Shown here piece by piece: positions 44,346 through 53,115 of a DNA stretch of 53,115 nt. Source of the stretch: Cytobacillus firmus (GTDB lineage: Bacteria; Bacillota; Bacilli; Bacillales; Cytobacillaceae); the NCBI RefSeq assembly GCF_023715565.1, contig NZ_JAMBOJ010000033.1:1-53115 (forward strand), read 5' to 3'. A program made the translations under genes and the position numbers. Below the pieces are notes generated by a model. The model ran no database searches and was not told where the DNA came from. It saw only the letters and a list, made by a program, of their open reading frames with translations. Each line of letters begins with the position of its first letter. Within the stretch, counting starts at the first letter, position 1.

Positions 44346-45389
44346 TGATACAATCCCCGGCTCTTCAGGCATAGGACTGCTGCATGAAGAACGTTTTACA
44401 AGTTTGTGTGGAATGATAATCCGCTTTACTGGCTCACGCGGGTTTTCAATTCTGTAAATGAGGCTTCTGGCAGATTCAAATCCCAGATCGAATATATTGA
44501 TATCGACTGAAGTCAGCGGCGGCCTGGACATTTCAGCTAACAACACATTATTAAAGCTGATGATAGACATATCTTCAGGAACTCTTATTCCCAATTCATC
44601 TAATGTATTCAGGACACCCAATGCCATCAAGTCATCCGCAACCACAAGTGCAGTTGGAGGTTTTTCAAGGGATATGAGGCCCCTGACAGCCTCCTGCCCC
44701 CCTTCTTTAAGAAATTCCTCATGAACAATATATTCATTGACCAGTTCAATTGAAGCATCCCTTAATGCCTTTTCATAGCCAAGCAGCCGTTCTACTGTAA
44801 CGGTTAGATTCAAATTTCCTCCGACAAATGCAATTTGCTTATGCCCGAGCTTAATCAAATATTCCGTTACTTCTTTGGCTGCGCGGAAATTGTTATTATC
44901 TACGTAAGTAATTTCCTCTTCATCGGAAAAAGGCTTGCCTATAACCACAAACGGGAAATCTCTTTCCTTTAGAAAGGCAAGAACTTTGTCCTCCACTTTT
45001 GAATAAAGCAAAATTACTCCATCCACCCGGCCGCCCTGTACCATCTGGATTACACCTTCAAAGATTTCATCATCCGTTTTTCCAGTTGTCATATGAAGGG
45101 CATAATGCCTTTCATGGGCTCCCTCACTCAGACCTCTAAGGACAGTTGGAAAGAATGGGTTCTGAAATACAACATCTGTGGAGCTTGGCATTATCAGTCC
45201 AATTGCGCGGGTTGACTGGCTTGCAAGACTGCGGGCAATAAAATTCGGATGGTAGCCTAATTGTTTCATCGCCTCTCTGACTTTTTGCTTGGTTTTCTCG
45301 CTAATGCGAGGATTGTTGGCAATAACCCTTGAAACAGTAGAAGGCGCAACTTTTGCCATCTTTGCTACATCTTTAATTGTGACTGCCAA
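44343..45389 (-). CDS. LacI-family maltodextrin regulator (MalR/MdxR-like)
   Basis: A 348-residue LacI/GalR regulator: N-terminal helix-turn-helix TIKDVAKMAKVAPSTVSRVI, hinge around residues 46-58, then a sugar-binding domain of the periplasmic-binding type. It is the last gene of the alpha-amylase / ABC transporter operon, so it probably senses maltodextrin and acts on the TGCAAnCGnTTGCA-type operators upstream of nplT, malE and malF. I start at TTG 45389 so that the protein begins LAVTIKDVAKMAKV; the GTG nine bases earlier sits against the Shine-Dalgarno. Whether it activates or represses is not readable; MdxR in B. subtilis is an activator. Confidence 0.88.
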   Translation of the reverse strand: MAVTIKDVAKMAKVAPSTVSRVIANNPRISEKTKQKVREAMKQLGYHPNFIARSLASQSTRAIGLIMPSSTDVVFQNPFFPTVLRGLSEGAHERHYALHMTTGKTDDEIFEGVIQMVQGGRVDGVILLYSKVEDKVLAFLKERDFPFVVIGKPFSDEEEITYVDNNNFRAAKEVTEYLIKLGHKQIAFVGGNLNLTVTVERLLGYEKALRDASIELVNEYIVHEEFLKEGGQEAVRGLISLEKPPTALVVADDLMALGVLNTLDELGIRVPEDMSIISFNNVLLAEMSRPPLTSVDINIFDLGFESARSLIYRIENPREPVKRIIIPHKLVKRSSCSSPMPEEPGIVS

Positions 45390-45503
45390 TAGAATCACCC
45401 TCTCCTTGAGGTCTATGTTATTAATATTATAATCATGCAGGTTTGATTTCTTTCCATTTCTCAAACAGTAAACAAGACTGGGAAGAAGGGGAGGCAATTA
45501 AAA

Positions 45504-47042
45504 TTATTCGGATTTCTTCTTTTTTGACCGCTTCCATAAAAGATATAGAAAAATCATAAAAGCTGAATAAACTGCTGCAAGGGCTCCAATCAGGGGAATA
45601 TTCAATCCTGATTTTTCTTTCAGAACGTATACTTCAGCTTCTTCCCGATCAATAATCAACTCATATTTATCGTCTTTGCTTCGGATAAGATCATCAGAAA
45701 TCATACCGCGCAGCTCTCTTCCTTCTTCCAATTGAGAGGAATCAAGTACTGCTTTCTGTGTCTTTGTTGAATTATTGATCGCAATCACTGTCGTTTCATC
45801 TTCGAATGTCCGTTTATAAACAGCAAAACCGTCCTTTTCCTCCAGCAGTTCCATATCGCCTTTCGTTAAAGAAGGCAGCAATTGCCTAACTTCTCCAAGT
45901 TTTGCGATATAATCTATCAATTCTTTGTCTGTACGGAAATCCATTTGCCTGCGGTTATCAGGATCCTCACCGCCATCCATGGCTATTTCGCTTCCATAAT
46001 AAACAATTGGAATCCCTGGTGAAGTATACATGTATGTTAATGCAAGCTTCCATCTTGGCCCCGGATGATGATTTTTTGATATAGCATCACGGGTAAATCT
46101 GACCGTATCATGATTATCCATAAAGCTTCCCATCAAATAGGGATTTTCATAAATTGCTTTATTTCGGTCCCAGTTAGTAAAAAGCCAGCTTAACGATTTA
46201 TCAGGTTCTGCAAAAGCAGTTCTTAAATGGTCGTTAAGAGGATAATCCACAAAGCCGTCTATCCCTGTTTTTTCATATTGGGCTATATAATTGGGATCTT
46301 CCGACCATACCTCCCCAAGCAAGTAAAAGTCTTCTTTGACTGATTTAACATTTTTGGCGAATTCGCTCCAGAAAGATTTTGGAACATGCTTAACGGTATC
46401 AAGGCGATAACCGTCAATATCCGTTTCTTCAATCCACCACTTAGCTGCATCTATTAAATAATTTTTCACATCAGGGTTTTCCTGGTTTAAATCAGGGAGC
46501 CCATATATCCAGCCATTTTCAATTTCAGCCTGATTCGACCAGTTCGCGATATCCTTTTTTTCATGGAACCAATCTTTTTTTTCAGGGTCTTTAACCCACT
46601 CGTGATTGTAGCCTACATGGTTCACTACGAAGTCCAATATCACTTTCATATCTCTTTTGTGAGCTTCCTTGACTAACTCTTTGAACTCATCCATTGTCCC
46701 AAAGTGTTCTTCCGTATTATAAAAATCTTTTATCCAGTAACCGTGATAGCCATTCTCTTCATTATCAAAAACCGGAGTCAGCCAAATTGCTGTAAACCCC
46801 ATCTCCTTAATATAATCAAGGCGTTCTGTAATGCCCTTGAAATCTCCGCCATGATAAGCCTTTGGGTCCTTAACATCAACTTTAAAGTCGTTTTTTGCAT
46901 CTCCATTGTTAAATCGGTCTACCATTAAAAAATAAATTGATTCATCTTGCCATTTTCGCTCTTCTTTTTCAGCTGCTCCTGCCGGCAGGGCATAAAAAAG
47001 AAGAAACGGGATTAAGATGAAGGTTATGATTCCTTTTTTCAT
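45504..47042 (-). CDS. Membrane-anchored alpha-amylase (GH13)
   Basis: A 512-residue glycoside hydrolase family 13 enzyme. It has a signal peptide (about 1-24, cleavage near PAGAA), the (beta/alpha)8 catalytic barrel with region I DFVVNHV, region II GYRLDTVKH (nucleophile Asp), region III LLGEVW (acid Glu) and region IV FMDNHD, and a beta domain. After that a hydrophobic segment (about 480-502) is followed by a KRSKKKK tail, so the enzyme is predicted to stay at the outer membrane face anchored by its C-terminus. This suits degradation of starch close to the maltodextrin importer encoded next to it. Start ATG 47042 with GGAGGAGC. An intercistronic hairpin precedes it. Confidence 0.9.
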   Translation of the reverse strand: MKKGIITFILIPFLLFYALPAGAAEKEERKWQDESIYFLMVDRFNNGDAKNDFKVDVKDPKAYHGGDFKGITERLDYIKEMGFTAIWLTPVFDNEENGYHGYWIKDFYNTEEHFGTMDEFKELVKEAHKRDMKVILDFVVNHVGYNHEWVKDPEKKDWFHEKKDIANWSNQAEIENGWIYGLPDLNQENPDVKNYLIDAAKWWIEETDIDGYRLDTVKHVPKSFWSEFAKNVKSVKEDFYLLGEVWSEDPNYIAQYEKTGIDGFVDYPLNDHLRTAFAEPDKSLSWLFTNWDRNKAIYENPYLMGSFMDNHDTVRFTRDAISKNHHPGPRWKLALTYMYTSPGIPIVYYGSEIAMDGGEDPDNRRQMDFRTDKELIDYIAKLGEVRQLLPSLTKGDMELLEEKDGFAVYKRTFEDETTVIAINNSTKTQKAVLDSSQLEEGRELRGMISDDLIRSKDDKYELIIDREEAEVYVLKEKSGLNIPLIGALAAVYSAFMIFLYLLWKRSKKKKSE

Positions 47043-47069
47043 CGCCGCTCCTCCTTCATTTTTCAAGCC

Positions 47070-47097
47070 GCTGCGAAACTGCAATCAAGTTCGCAGC
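47070..47097 (-). other. Intercistronic stem-loop between malG and the amylase gene
   Basis: GCTGCGAA (47070-47077) and TTCGCAGC (47090-47097) form an eight-base perfect stem; there is no T run on the minus strand. Probably an mRNA-processing or stability element separating permease and amylase cistrons. Confidence 0.55.
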
Positions 47098-47131
47098 CTG
47101 CAGCGCCAAGTAAAGTTTCAGCCCTTTAAGA

Positions 47132-47974
47132 TTAGCCTTTTGTTCCCCCTGCCGTCAAACCTGATACAAAGTATTTTTGGAACATAAGGAAAAGTGCAGC
47201 AATCGGAATTGCTATTAAGACCGAGCCGGCTGCAAACTTTGTAAACTCATTTCCGAATTGCTTAGCTACCATTTCATATAATCCTACTGCCATTGTGAAC
47301 TTTTCATCTGTTCTTAATAGAATTCTTGCAAGGATGAAATCTCCAAAAGGCGCAATGAATGAAAATAGGGCAACTACTGCAATAATTGGTTTTGCAAGAG
47401 GCATAACAATTTGCCAGAATACACGCAGATGGCTTGCACCATCCATTTTCGCAGATTCATCAAGCTCTTTCGGAATCGTGTCGAGATAACCTTTCATCAG
47501 CCATGTATTCATTGGGATCTGACCACCGACATATACCAGGATCAATCCAAGATGTGTATCAATTAAACCAGTTCTTGTCGCTAATACAAAAATGGCGATC
47601 AGTGCTGCAAAGTTAGGTATCATTTGCAGGATCAGGAAGGTTAATAAACCATTTTTCCTTCCGATGAAGCGGTAGCGTGAAAACGAATAGGCAGTCAAGG
47701 ATACTGTAATAACCGTAAGTATCATTGTCAGCGTACTTATTTTCAATGAATTCCAGTACCATTTAACATAATTGGACTTCTCTAAATCGAATAGATATTT
47801 GTAATGTGCCAAGGTTGGATTTTCAGGAAACATAGATGATCCTGACAAACTCTGGCCCGGATTTAATGATGAGCCTACTACCCATAAAAGCGGATAAATG
47901 ACAATAAAGCTCATTAAGGCAATGATTAAATATGAAAGAGTCAGCCGGATCATTTTATTTTTCTTTATGCTCAT
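47132..47974 (-). CDS. Maltodextrin ABC transporter permease MalG-type
   Basis: A 280-residue permease with six membrane helices and the EAA loop PKELDESAKMDGASHLRVFW (about 165-184), the family signature for carbohydrate importers of the CUT1 class. The C-terminal end GLTAGGTKG is the typical MalG tail that reaches toward the ATPase. It partners the MalF-type protein. Stop-to-start spacing between malF and this gene is two bases. In B. subtilis the equivalent is mdxG. No ATPase gene is present here; MsmX or another shared ATPase is likely to serve, as known for B. subtilis CUT1 importers. Confidence 0.93.
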   Translation of the reverse strand: MSIKKNKMIRLTLSYLIIALMSFIVIYPLLWVVGSSLNPGQSLSGSSMFPENPTLAHYKYLFDLEKSNYVKWYWNSLKISTLTMILTVITVSLTAYSFSRYRFIGRKNGLLTFLILQMIPNFAALIAIFVLATRTGLIDTHLGLILVYVGGQIPMNTWLMKGYLDTIPKELDESAKMDGASHLRVFWQIVMPLAKPIIAVVALFSFIAPFGDFILARILLRTDEKFTMAVGLYEMVAKQFGNEFTKFAAGSVLIAIPIAALFLMFQKYFVSGLTAGGTKG

Positions 47975-47976
47975 AT

Positions 47977-49260
47977 CTACATCAAATCCTCTTCTTGGAA
48001 AGATTTTGTTCTTCTAAACTGCCATAATGCTACAGTGATGACGATAAGCGAAAGAATCATAGTAACTGCAGCTGCTTTACCATATTGGGCAGAAGTCATA
48101 GTCAGTTTATAAATCCAGGATATAAGAATATCCGAACCGCCGGCATTTTGGCCCGGTATAGCCGGTCCGCCGCCATTAAACAAGAAGATAACATTAAAGT
48201 TATTGAAGTTGAAGGTATATTGAGTAATGATAATCGGCGCCGTTGCAAATAAAACCAACGGCAGAGTAATCTTTGTGAATTTCTGCAGAATCGTTGCACC
48301 GTCAACTGTTGCAGCTTCATAAAGCTCATCCGGAATAGACTGCAGCACACCGGTCGTCATGGCAAAAATGAACGGGAATCCAAGCCAGGACTGGATGAAA
48401 ATTAAAGCTAAACGTGTCCAATTTTCCTCAGTCATCCATGGAACGGCACCGATGCCAAGTGCATCCAGAATCGTTTTATTAACCACACCGAAAGTCTCAT
48501 TGAACATGCCGGAGAAAATCAGTATTGATATAAATGACGGCACGGCCCAGGGAAGAATGAAGATTGTCCGGATTAATGCTTTCCCTTTAAGATCCTTTTG
48601 GTTTACGAGAATTGCCAGGAAAATGCCCAAGGCTACCTGCAAGGTGGTAGCAACGAAAGTCCAGACTATTGTCCAGCCCAGTACACCAAAGAATGTTTTT
48701 CTCCATAAATCCAGCTTGAAAATATCGATAAAGTTCTGAATACCTACCCAATCTACCAGCTTTGCAGGCGGAGAATGATATAGATCATAGTTAGTAAATG
48801 CTAGAAGAACAACGAATAAGATGGGAAAAATTACAACGAACACTAAAAGAAAAAAACCAGGTGAGATCATTAAGTATGGGAAACCATTATCAAGAAGATT
48901 GTGGTACTGCTCTCTGACACTGTTTAATGCCAATCCCAAATCACGTTTTTTCCCGTTATTATGAGCATCATAAATATTGAAGGCATAAATAATCAGCCCC
49001 AATGCTGTAATGATCAGTGCAATAATTCCGTCGATCATAAGAAAGATCGAATGGTCCAGAACTGGAATTTCACCTAATGTGAAAAGTCCCCAAAATCCCC
49101 AATTCAGTGTGTCAAAGAATGACGCAAAGAACGAAATGGTAAGAATTAAAAATATGGCACCTTTCAGGAACTGTTTATTATAAAACTGTCCAAATCCAGG
49201 CAGGATGGATAATAGAGCAGCGTTTCTTCCATGGTTGGATGTCATTTTTTTTGCGTCCAT
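47977..49260 (-). CDS. Maltodextrin ABC transporter permease MalF-type
   Basis: A 427-residue permease with eight predicted helices. An N-terminal pair (about 15-110) precedes the CUT1 core, whose EAA loop is DELYEAATVDGATILQKFTK (about 310-330). Length matches Gram-positive MdxF/MalC. It is preceded by AGGGGAGG ten bases before the ATG. The 257-base gap upstream holds a hairpin set and a LacI-type operator overlapping a possible promoter, so its expression can be set separately from malE. Confidence 0.93.
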   Translation of the reverse strand: MDAKKMTSNHGRNAALLSILPGFGQFYNKQFLKGAIFLILTISFFASFFDTLNWGFWGLFTLGEIPVLDHSIFLMIDGIIALIITALGLIIYAFNIYDAHNNGKKRDLGLALNSVREQYHNLLDNGFPYLMISPGFFLLVFVVIFPILFVVLLAFTNYDLYHSPPAKLVDWVGIQNFIDIFKLDLWRKTFFGVLGWTIVWTFVATTLQVALGIFLAILVNQKDLKGKALIRTIFILPWAVPSFISILIFSGMFNETFGVVNKTILDALGIGAVPWMTEENWTRLALIFIQSWLGFPFIFAMTTGVLQSIPDELYEAATVDGATILQKFTKITLPLVLFATAPIIITQYTFNFNNFNVIFLFNGGGPAIPGQNAGGSDILISWIYKLTMTSAQYGKAAAVTMILSLIVITVALWQFRRTKSFQEEDLM

Positions 49261-49323
49261 ATGGCTATTGCCTCCCCTTTCTTATAGGAGAAAGTATTTT
49301 TCTATTATTATATTTCATTTATA

Positions 49324-49361
49324 AGAATATTACCGATTGGTTTTTTGTGCAAACGGTTGCT
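49324..49361 (-). promoter_or_regulatory. Internal promoter candidate and LacI-type operator upstream of malF
   Basis: TGCAAACGGTTGCT (49348-49361, plus-strand reading) resembles the operators near malE and nplT. On the minus strand its TTGCAC (49347-49352) lies 17 bases from TATTCT (49324-49329), so the operator overlaps a -35 element. This would give a second, regulator-controlled start for malFG, the amylase and the regulator. Confidence 0.55.
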
Positions 49362-49378
49362 CATAAAAGGAACATGAA

Positions 49379-49501
49379 AGCGGCTTTCTGCCGCTCCTGC
49401 TTAAAGCTTCGAAAGTATTCATTTGAAGCAGTCTGCTCAGGCACTTGCTTTTTTTATCATTACATAAAAGTATGGGCAATACCTCCTCGGAGGTACCGCC
49501 C
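49379..49501 (-). other. Two stem-loops after malE
   Basis: The first, GGGCGGTACCTCC paired with GGAGGTATTGCCC on the minus strand (49474-49501, one mismatched pair near the base), is very stable and lies right after the malE stop codon. A second, AGCGGC / GCCGCT (49379-49395), follows about 80 bases later and is succeeded by a moderately T-rich stretch. Together they look like an mRNA 3'-end protecting and partially terminating element that keeps malE transcript high. Confidence 0.6.
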
Positions 49502-49517
49502 TTTTGTCTGTCAAGCT

Positions 49518-50810
49518 TTACTTGGCAGGGTGATTTGTTTCAATATTTGTTTTGATAGTATTAACTGCATCATCAAGCGCTGCTTTTGGCTCCGCTTTAC
49601 CTGTTGCAATTGTTTGAAGTGCAGAGGCCATTGGTCCCCAAACTTCAGCCATTTCAGGAATATTTGGCATTGGAACCGCGTATTGAGATTGCTCAGCAAC
49701 AGCTTCTGCAGCTTCATTGTCTGCGATTACCGGATCTTCAATAAGAGACTTTACAGGAGGGATTTCCTGAGTTGTCTCAAAACGGATTTTTGCGTTTTCT
49801 TCATTTGTAATATGTTCAACTAACTTGGTTGCCCAGTAAGGATTTTTAGTGAATGCAGTTACATTCCATCCCTTAACCCCCATGAATGTTTTAACATGCT
49901 CACCGTTTGGAAGCTTAGGCATTACAGAAACACCAACATCGATCCCTGCATCCTTCATTCCTTGAAGTGCCCATGGACCATTCATTACAGAAGCAGCTTT
50001 TCCTTCATTGAATAGGCCATCCATTGCAGCTCCTCCGCTTTCCCCGATAATTCCTTTAGGGAATAAGCCATCGCTGTACCATTTTTGAATAAATTCAGCA
50101 CCTTCAACAGCGCCCTCGTTATTCAAACCAACATCTTCACGGTCTAATGCTCCGTCATTTTCATTGAAAACATATCCTCCCATGCCAGCGATAGGGCCGT
50201 GAGCGAAATAGAAGTTATCGAATAAAGCCAGGAATCCATACTGGCCGCCAGTTGTTAATTCTTTAGCTTGAGTATAAAGCTCATCCATTGTTTCAGGAGC
50301 TTTTTCCATTAATGCTTTATTATAGATGAAAACTGGTGTTTCAGTTGCTTTTGGAAGACCATATAGTTTTCCGTCATACATTTGAGCACTGATGGATGAT
50401 TCTGTGAAAGTATCAAGAACACTGTCATCAACTTTGATTTCCTGAAGAAGACCTTCTGTTACAACCTGGCCAATTTGGTCATGAGGAAGTGTAACAACGT
50501 CAGGTGCATTTCCTGCAGGTCCATCAAGTCTTAATTGGTCACGGATTTTATCAGCCATGCCTAATTCTTTGAATTCAACTTTAATTCCATATTCTTTTTC
50601 AAAAGACTCAATGGCAGGCTTTAATGCTACGCCTTTATCTGTGTCTTCCCAAACTACTAATTTTTCTGGTTTCGGCTCTTCAGCCTGGTTTTCACCTGTG
50701 CCGTTATCTTTATCTGTTTTTTCCGGCTGTGCCTCACGCTGAGGACCGCAAGCTGCCAGCATTCCTATAACCAATACCAGCATCATAAAGAAAGATAGTG
50801 ACTTTTTCAT
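49518..50810 (-). CDS. Maltodextrin-binding lipoprotein MalE/MdxE-type
   Basis: A 430-residue extracellular solute-binding protein of family 1. The signal peptide carries lipobox LAAC (Cys about residue 21), followed by a Glu/Lys/Pro-rich linker. The body shows WEDTDKGVALKPAIESFEKEYGIKV and GFLALFDNFYFAHGP typical of the maltose/maltodextrin binders, and KTFMGVKGWNVTAFTKN in the C-terminal lobe. The start ATG has an AAGGGGGC site upstream. It is the first gene of the operon and is followed by hairpins that would favour its abundance. Substrate is predicted as maltodextrin from the neighbours. Confidence 0.93.
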   Translation of the reverse strand: MKKSLSFFMMLVLVIGMLAACGPQREAQPEKTDKDNGTGENQAEEPKPEKLVVWEDTDKGVALKPAIESFEKEYGIKVEFKELGMADKIRDQLRLDGPAGNAPDVVTLPHDQIGQVVTEGLLQEIKVDDSVLDTFTESSISAQMYDGKLYGLPKATETPVFIYNKALMEKAPETMDELYTQAKELTTGGQYGFLALFDNFYFAHGPIAGMGGYVFNENDGALDREDVGLNNEGAVEGAEFIQKWYSDGLFPKGIIGESGGAAMDGLFNEGKAASVMNGPWALQGMKDAGIDVGVSVMPKLPNGEHVKTFMGVKGWNVTAFTKNPYWATKLVEHITNEENAKIRFETTQEIPPVKSLIEDPVIADNEAAEAVAEQSQYAVPMPNIPEMAEVWGPMASALQTIATGKAEPKAALDDAVNTIKTNIETNHPAK

Positions 50811-50848
50811 GAAATTGCCCCCTTAAATAGATCTGTTGCTTAATGTAA

Positions 50849-50886
50849 ACAGTACAACCGTTTGCACAAATTTGTAAACGCTTTAG
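50849..50886 (-). promoter_or_regulatory. malE promoter with LacI-type operator and cre-like site
   Basis: On the minus strand TTTACA (50873-50878) is 18 bases from TACTGT (50849-50854). The spacer holds TGCAAACGGTTGTA (50853-50866). The -35 region reads TGTAAACGCTTTAG (50873-50886), matching the CcpA cre consensus at 12 of 14 positions. Both regulator binding and carbon catabolite control are plausible. Confidence 0.6.
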
Positions 50887-50938
50887 TCTGTTTCTAAAAC
50901 AGCGTTCACTTAACCTATAATTCAATGAAACCGCTTAA

Positions 50939-50952
50939 TGAAAACGATTGCA
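50939..50952. promoter_or_regulatory. LacI/CcpA-type operator in the malE-nplT gap
   Basis: TGAAAACGATTGCA matches both the local regulator-type pattern and the CcpA cre consensus at 13 of 14 positions. It lies between the divergent promoters, upstream of both. Confidence 0.5.
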
Positions 50953-51041
50953 CAATTTCTATTTTTTATTATACAAGGTTTTTGGGCTTTTACAACTACT
51001 TTTTTCTAAATTATTTTTGTTTGAAAATAATATATTTGTAA

Positions 51042-52889
<1,848 letters not shown>

Positions 52890-52990
52890 ATAGGATACCT
52901 GATTGAAATAAGGAAAAGTCTTTAAGGGCAAGACTAACGGGTTCGGTTGACAGGGAGAAAACGTCAAAAAGTAAAACAAATAGTAAACAA

Positions 52991-53115
52991 AAAGAGGCTG
53001 GGACAGAACTAAATTGTCCGTTGTTAAAGCCGAATGATTTCTATTTTAAAAAGTAATAAAAATAAAAAAAACGAACTATTACGAAACTCTAAATCAGAAT
53101 TTCGAATAATAGTTC
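52991..53115. repeat. Dispersed-repeat-like sequence at the right edge
   Basis: The stretch opens with AAGAGGCTGGGACAGAACTA, a motif often found as intergenic repeats in Bacillales. It ends with an imperfect inverted repeat, GAACTATTA (53073-53081) and TAATAGTTC (53107-53115), that touches the window edge. It may be the end of a mobile element or a read-through terminator; without the flank this cannot be settled. Confidence 0.4.

Noticed and set aside
49239-49823. 194-codon plus-strand frame spanning the malE-malF gap
   Set aside because: Runs antisense through malE, the hairpins and the operator region; Cys/Phe-rich nonsense composition and no start signal.

Overview
The window reads as a chromosomal segment of a low-GC, Gram-positive, spore-forming Bacillaceae bacterium. 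Gene order follows the Bacillus subtilis blocks appDFABC-yjbA, fabHA-fabF-yjaZ, med-comZ, yjaU/yjaV, yjzC/yjzD, argCJBD-carAB-argF and yitS-yitT-ipi-yitU-yitV-yitW. AAGGAGG-type ribosome binding sites, LAAC/LASC lipoboxes, CtsR, FapR and Fnr operators and GGGAAT-type SigB elements fit the same group. A species cannot be named from this sequence alone; this synteny comparison is from memory of B. subtilis.

Layout. 0.1-8.1 kb (minus strand): yjbA, a small membrane-protein gene that looks frameshifted, the App oligopeptide ABC transporter (appD-appF-appA-appB-appC) and a YjaZ-like metalloprotease. 8.2-8.5 kb: first copy of a ~275 bp structured, MITE-like repeat. 8.5-14.7 kb: fatty acid initiation and elongation (fabHA-fabF behind a FapR site), an uncharacterised acidic protein with repeated WLFGG-like motifs, competence-linked med-comZ, yjaV, yjaU and yjzD. 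14.8-18.7 kb: CtsR-controlled clpB, yjzC and an undecaprenyl-diphosphatase. 18.7-28.3 kb: the complete ornithine/citrulline operon argCJBD-carAB-argF with one clear SigA promoter and candidate arginine-repressor boxes.

28.3-35.5 kb is the most distinctive region. A block with a micro-oxic/nitrosative and molybdenum-cofactor theme (ywiC-like, mobB, moeA, ric, moaA, fnr, and a radical SAM/SPASM gene) sits between argC and the yit block. Four promoters in it carry a TGTGA-N6-TCACA-like box at exactly the same distance (32 bp centre to centre) from a -10 hexamer. That is the geometry of Fnr class II activation, and an Fnr with a C-terminal CxxCxxxxC cluster motif is encoded in the same block. The second copy of the repeat lies exactly between the two divergent Fnr-type promoters of moeA and ric.

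35.6-44.3 kb: yitW, yitV, yitU, small proteins, an Ipi/BsuPI protein, yitT, yitS, a 43-residue basic protein, cvfB, yajQ, a GNAT acetyltransferase and a stress SDR with a SigB-like promoter. 44.3-52.9 kb: a maltodextrin system made of a LacI-type regulator, an alpha-amylase with signal peptide and C-terminal membrane anchor, MalG/MalF permeases, a MalE lipoprotein and a divergent cytoplasmic neopullulanase/maltogenic amylase. Several TGCAAnCGnTTGCA-like operators lie in its two regulatory gaps. The right edge carries a dispersed-repeat-like sequence.

I saw no rRNA or tRNA genes, CRISPR array, transposase gene, prophage or obvious defence system. The strongest non-gene signals are the Fnr promoter set, the structured repeat and the operator/hairpin architecture of the mal operon.
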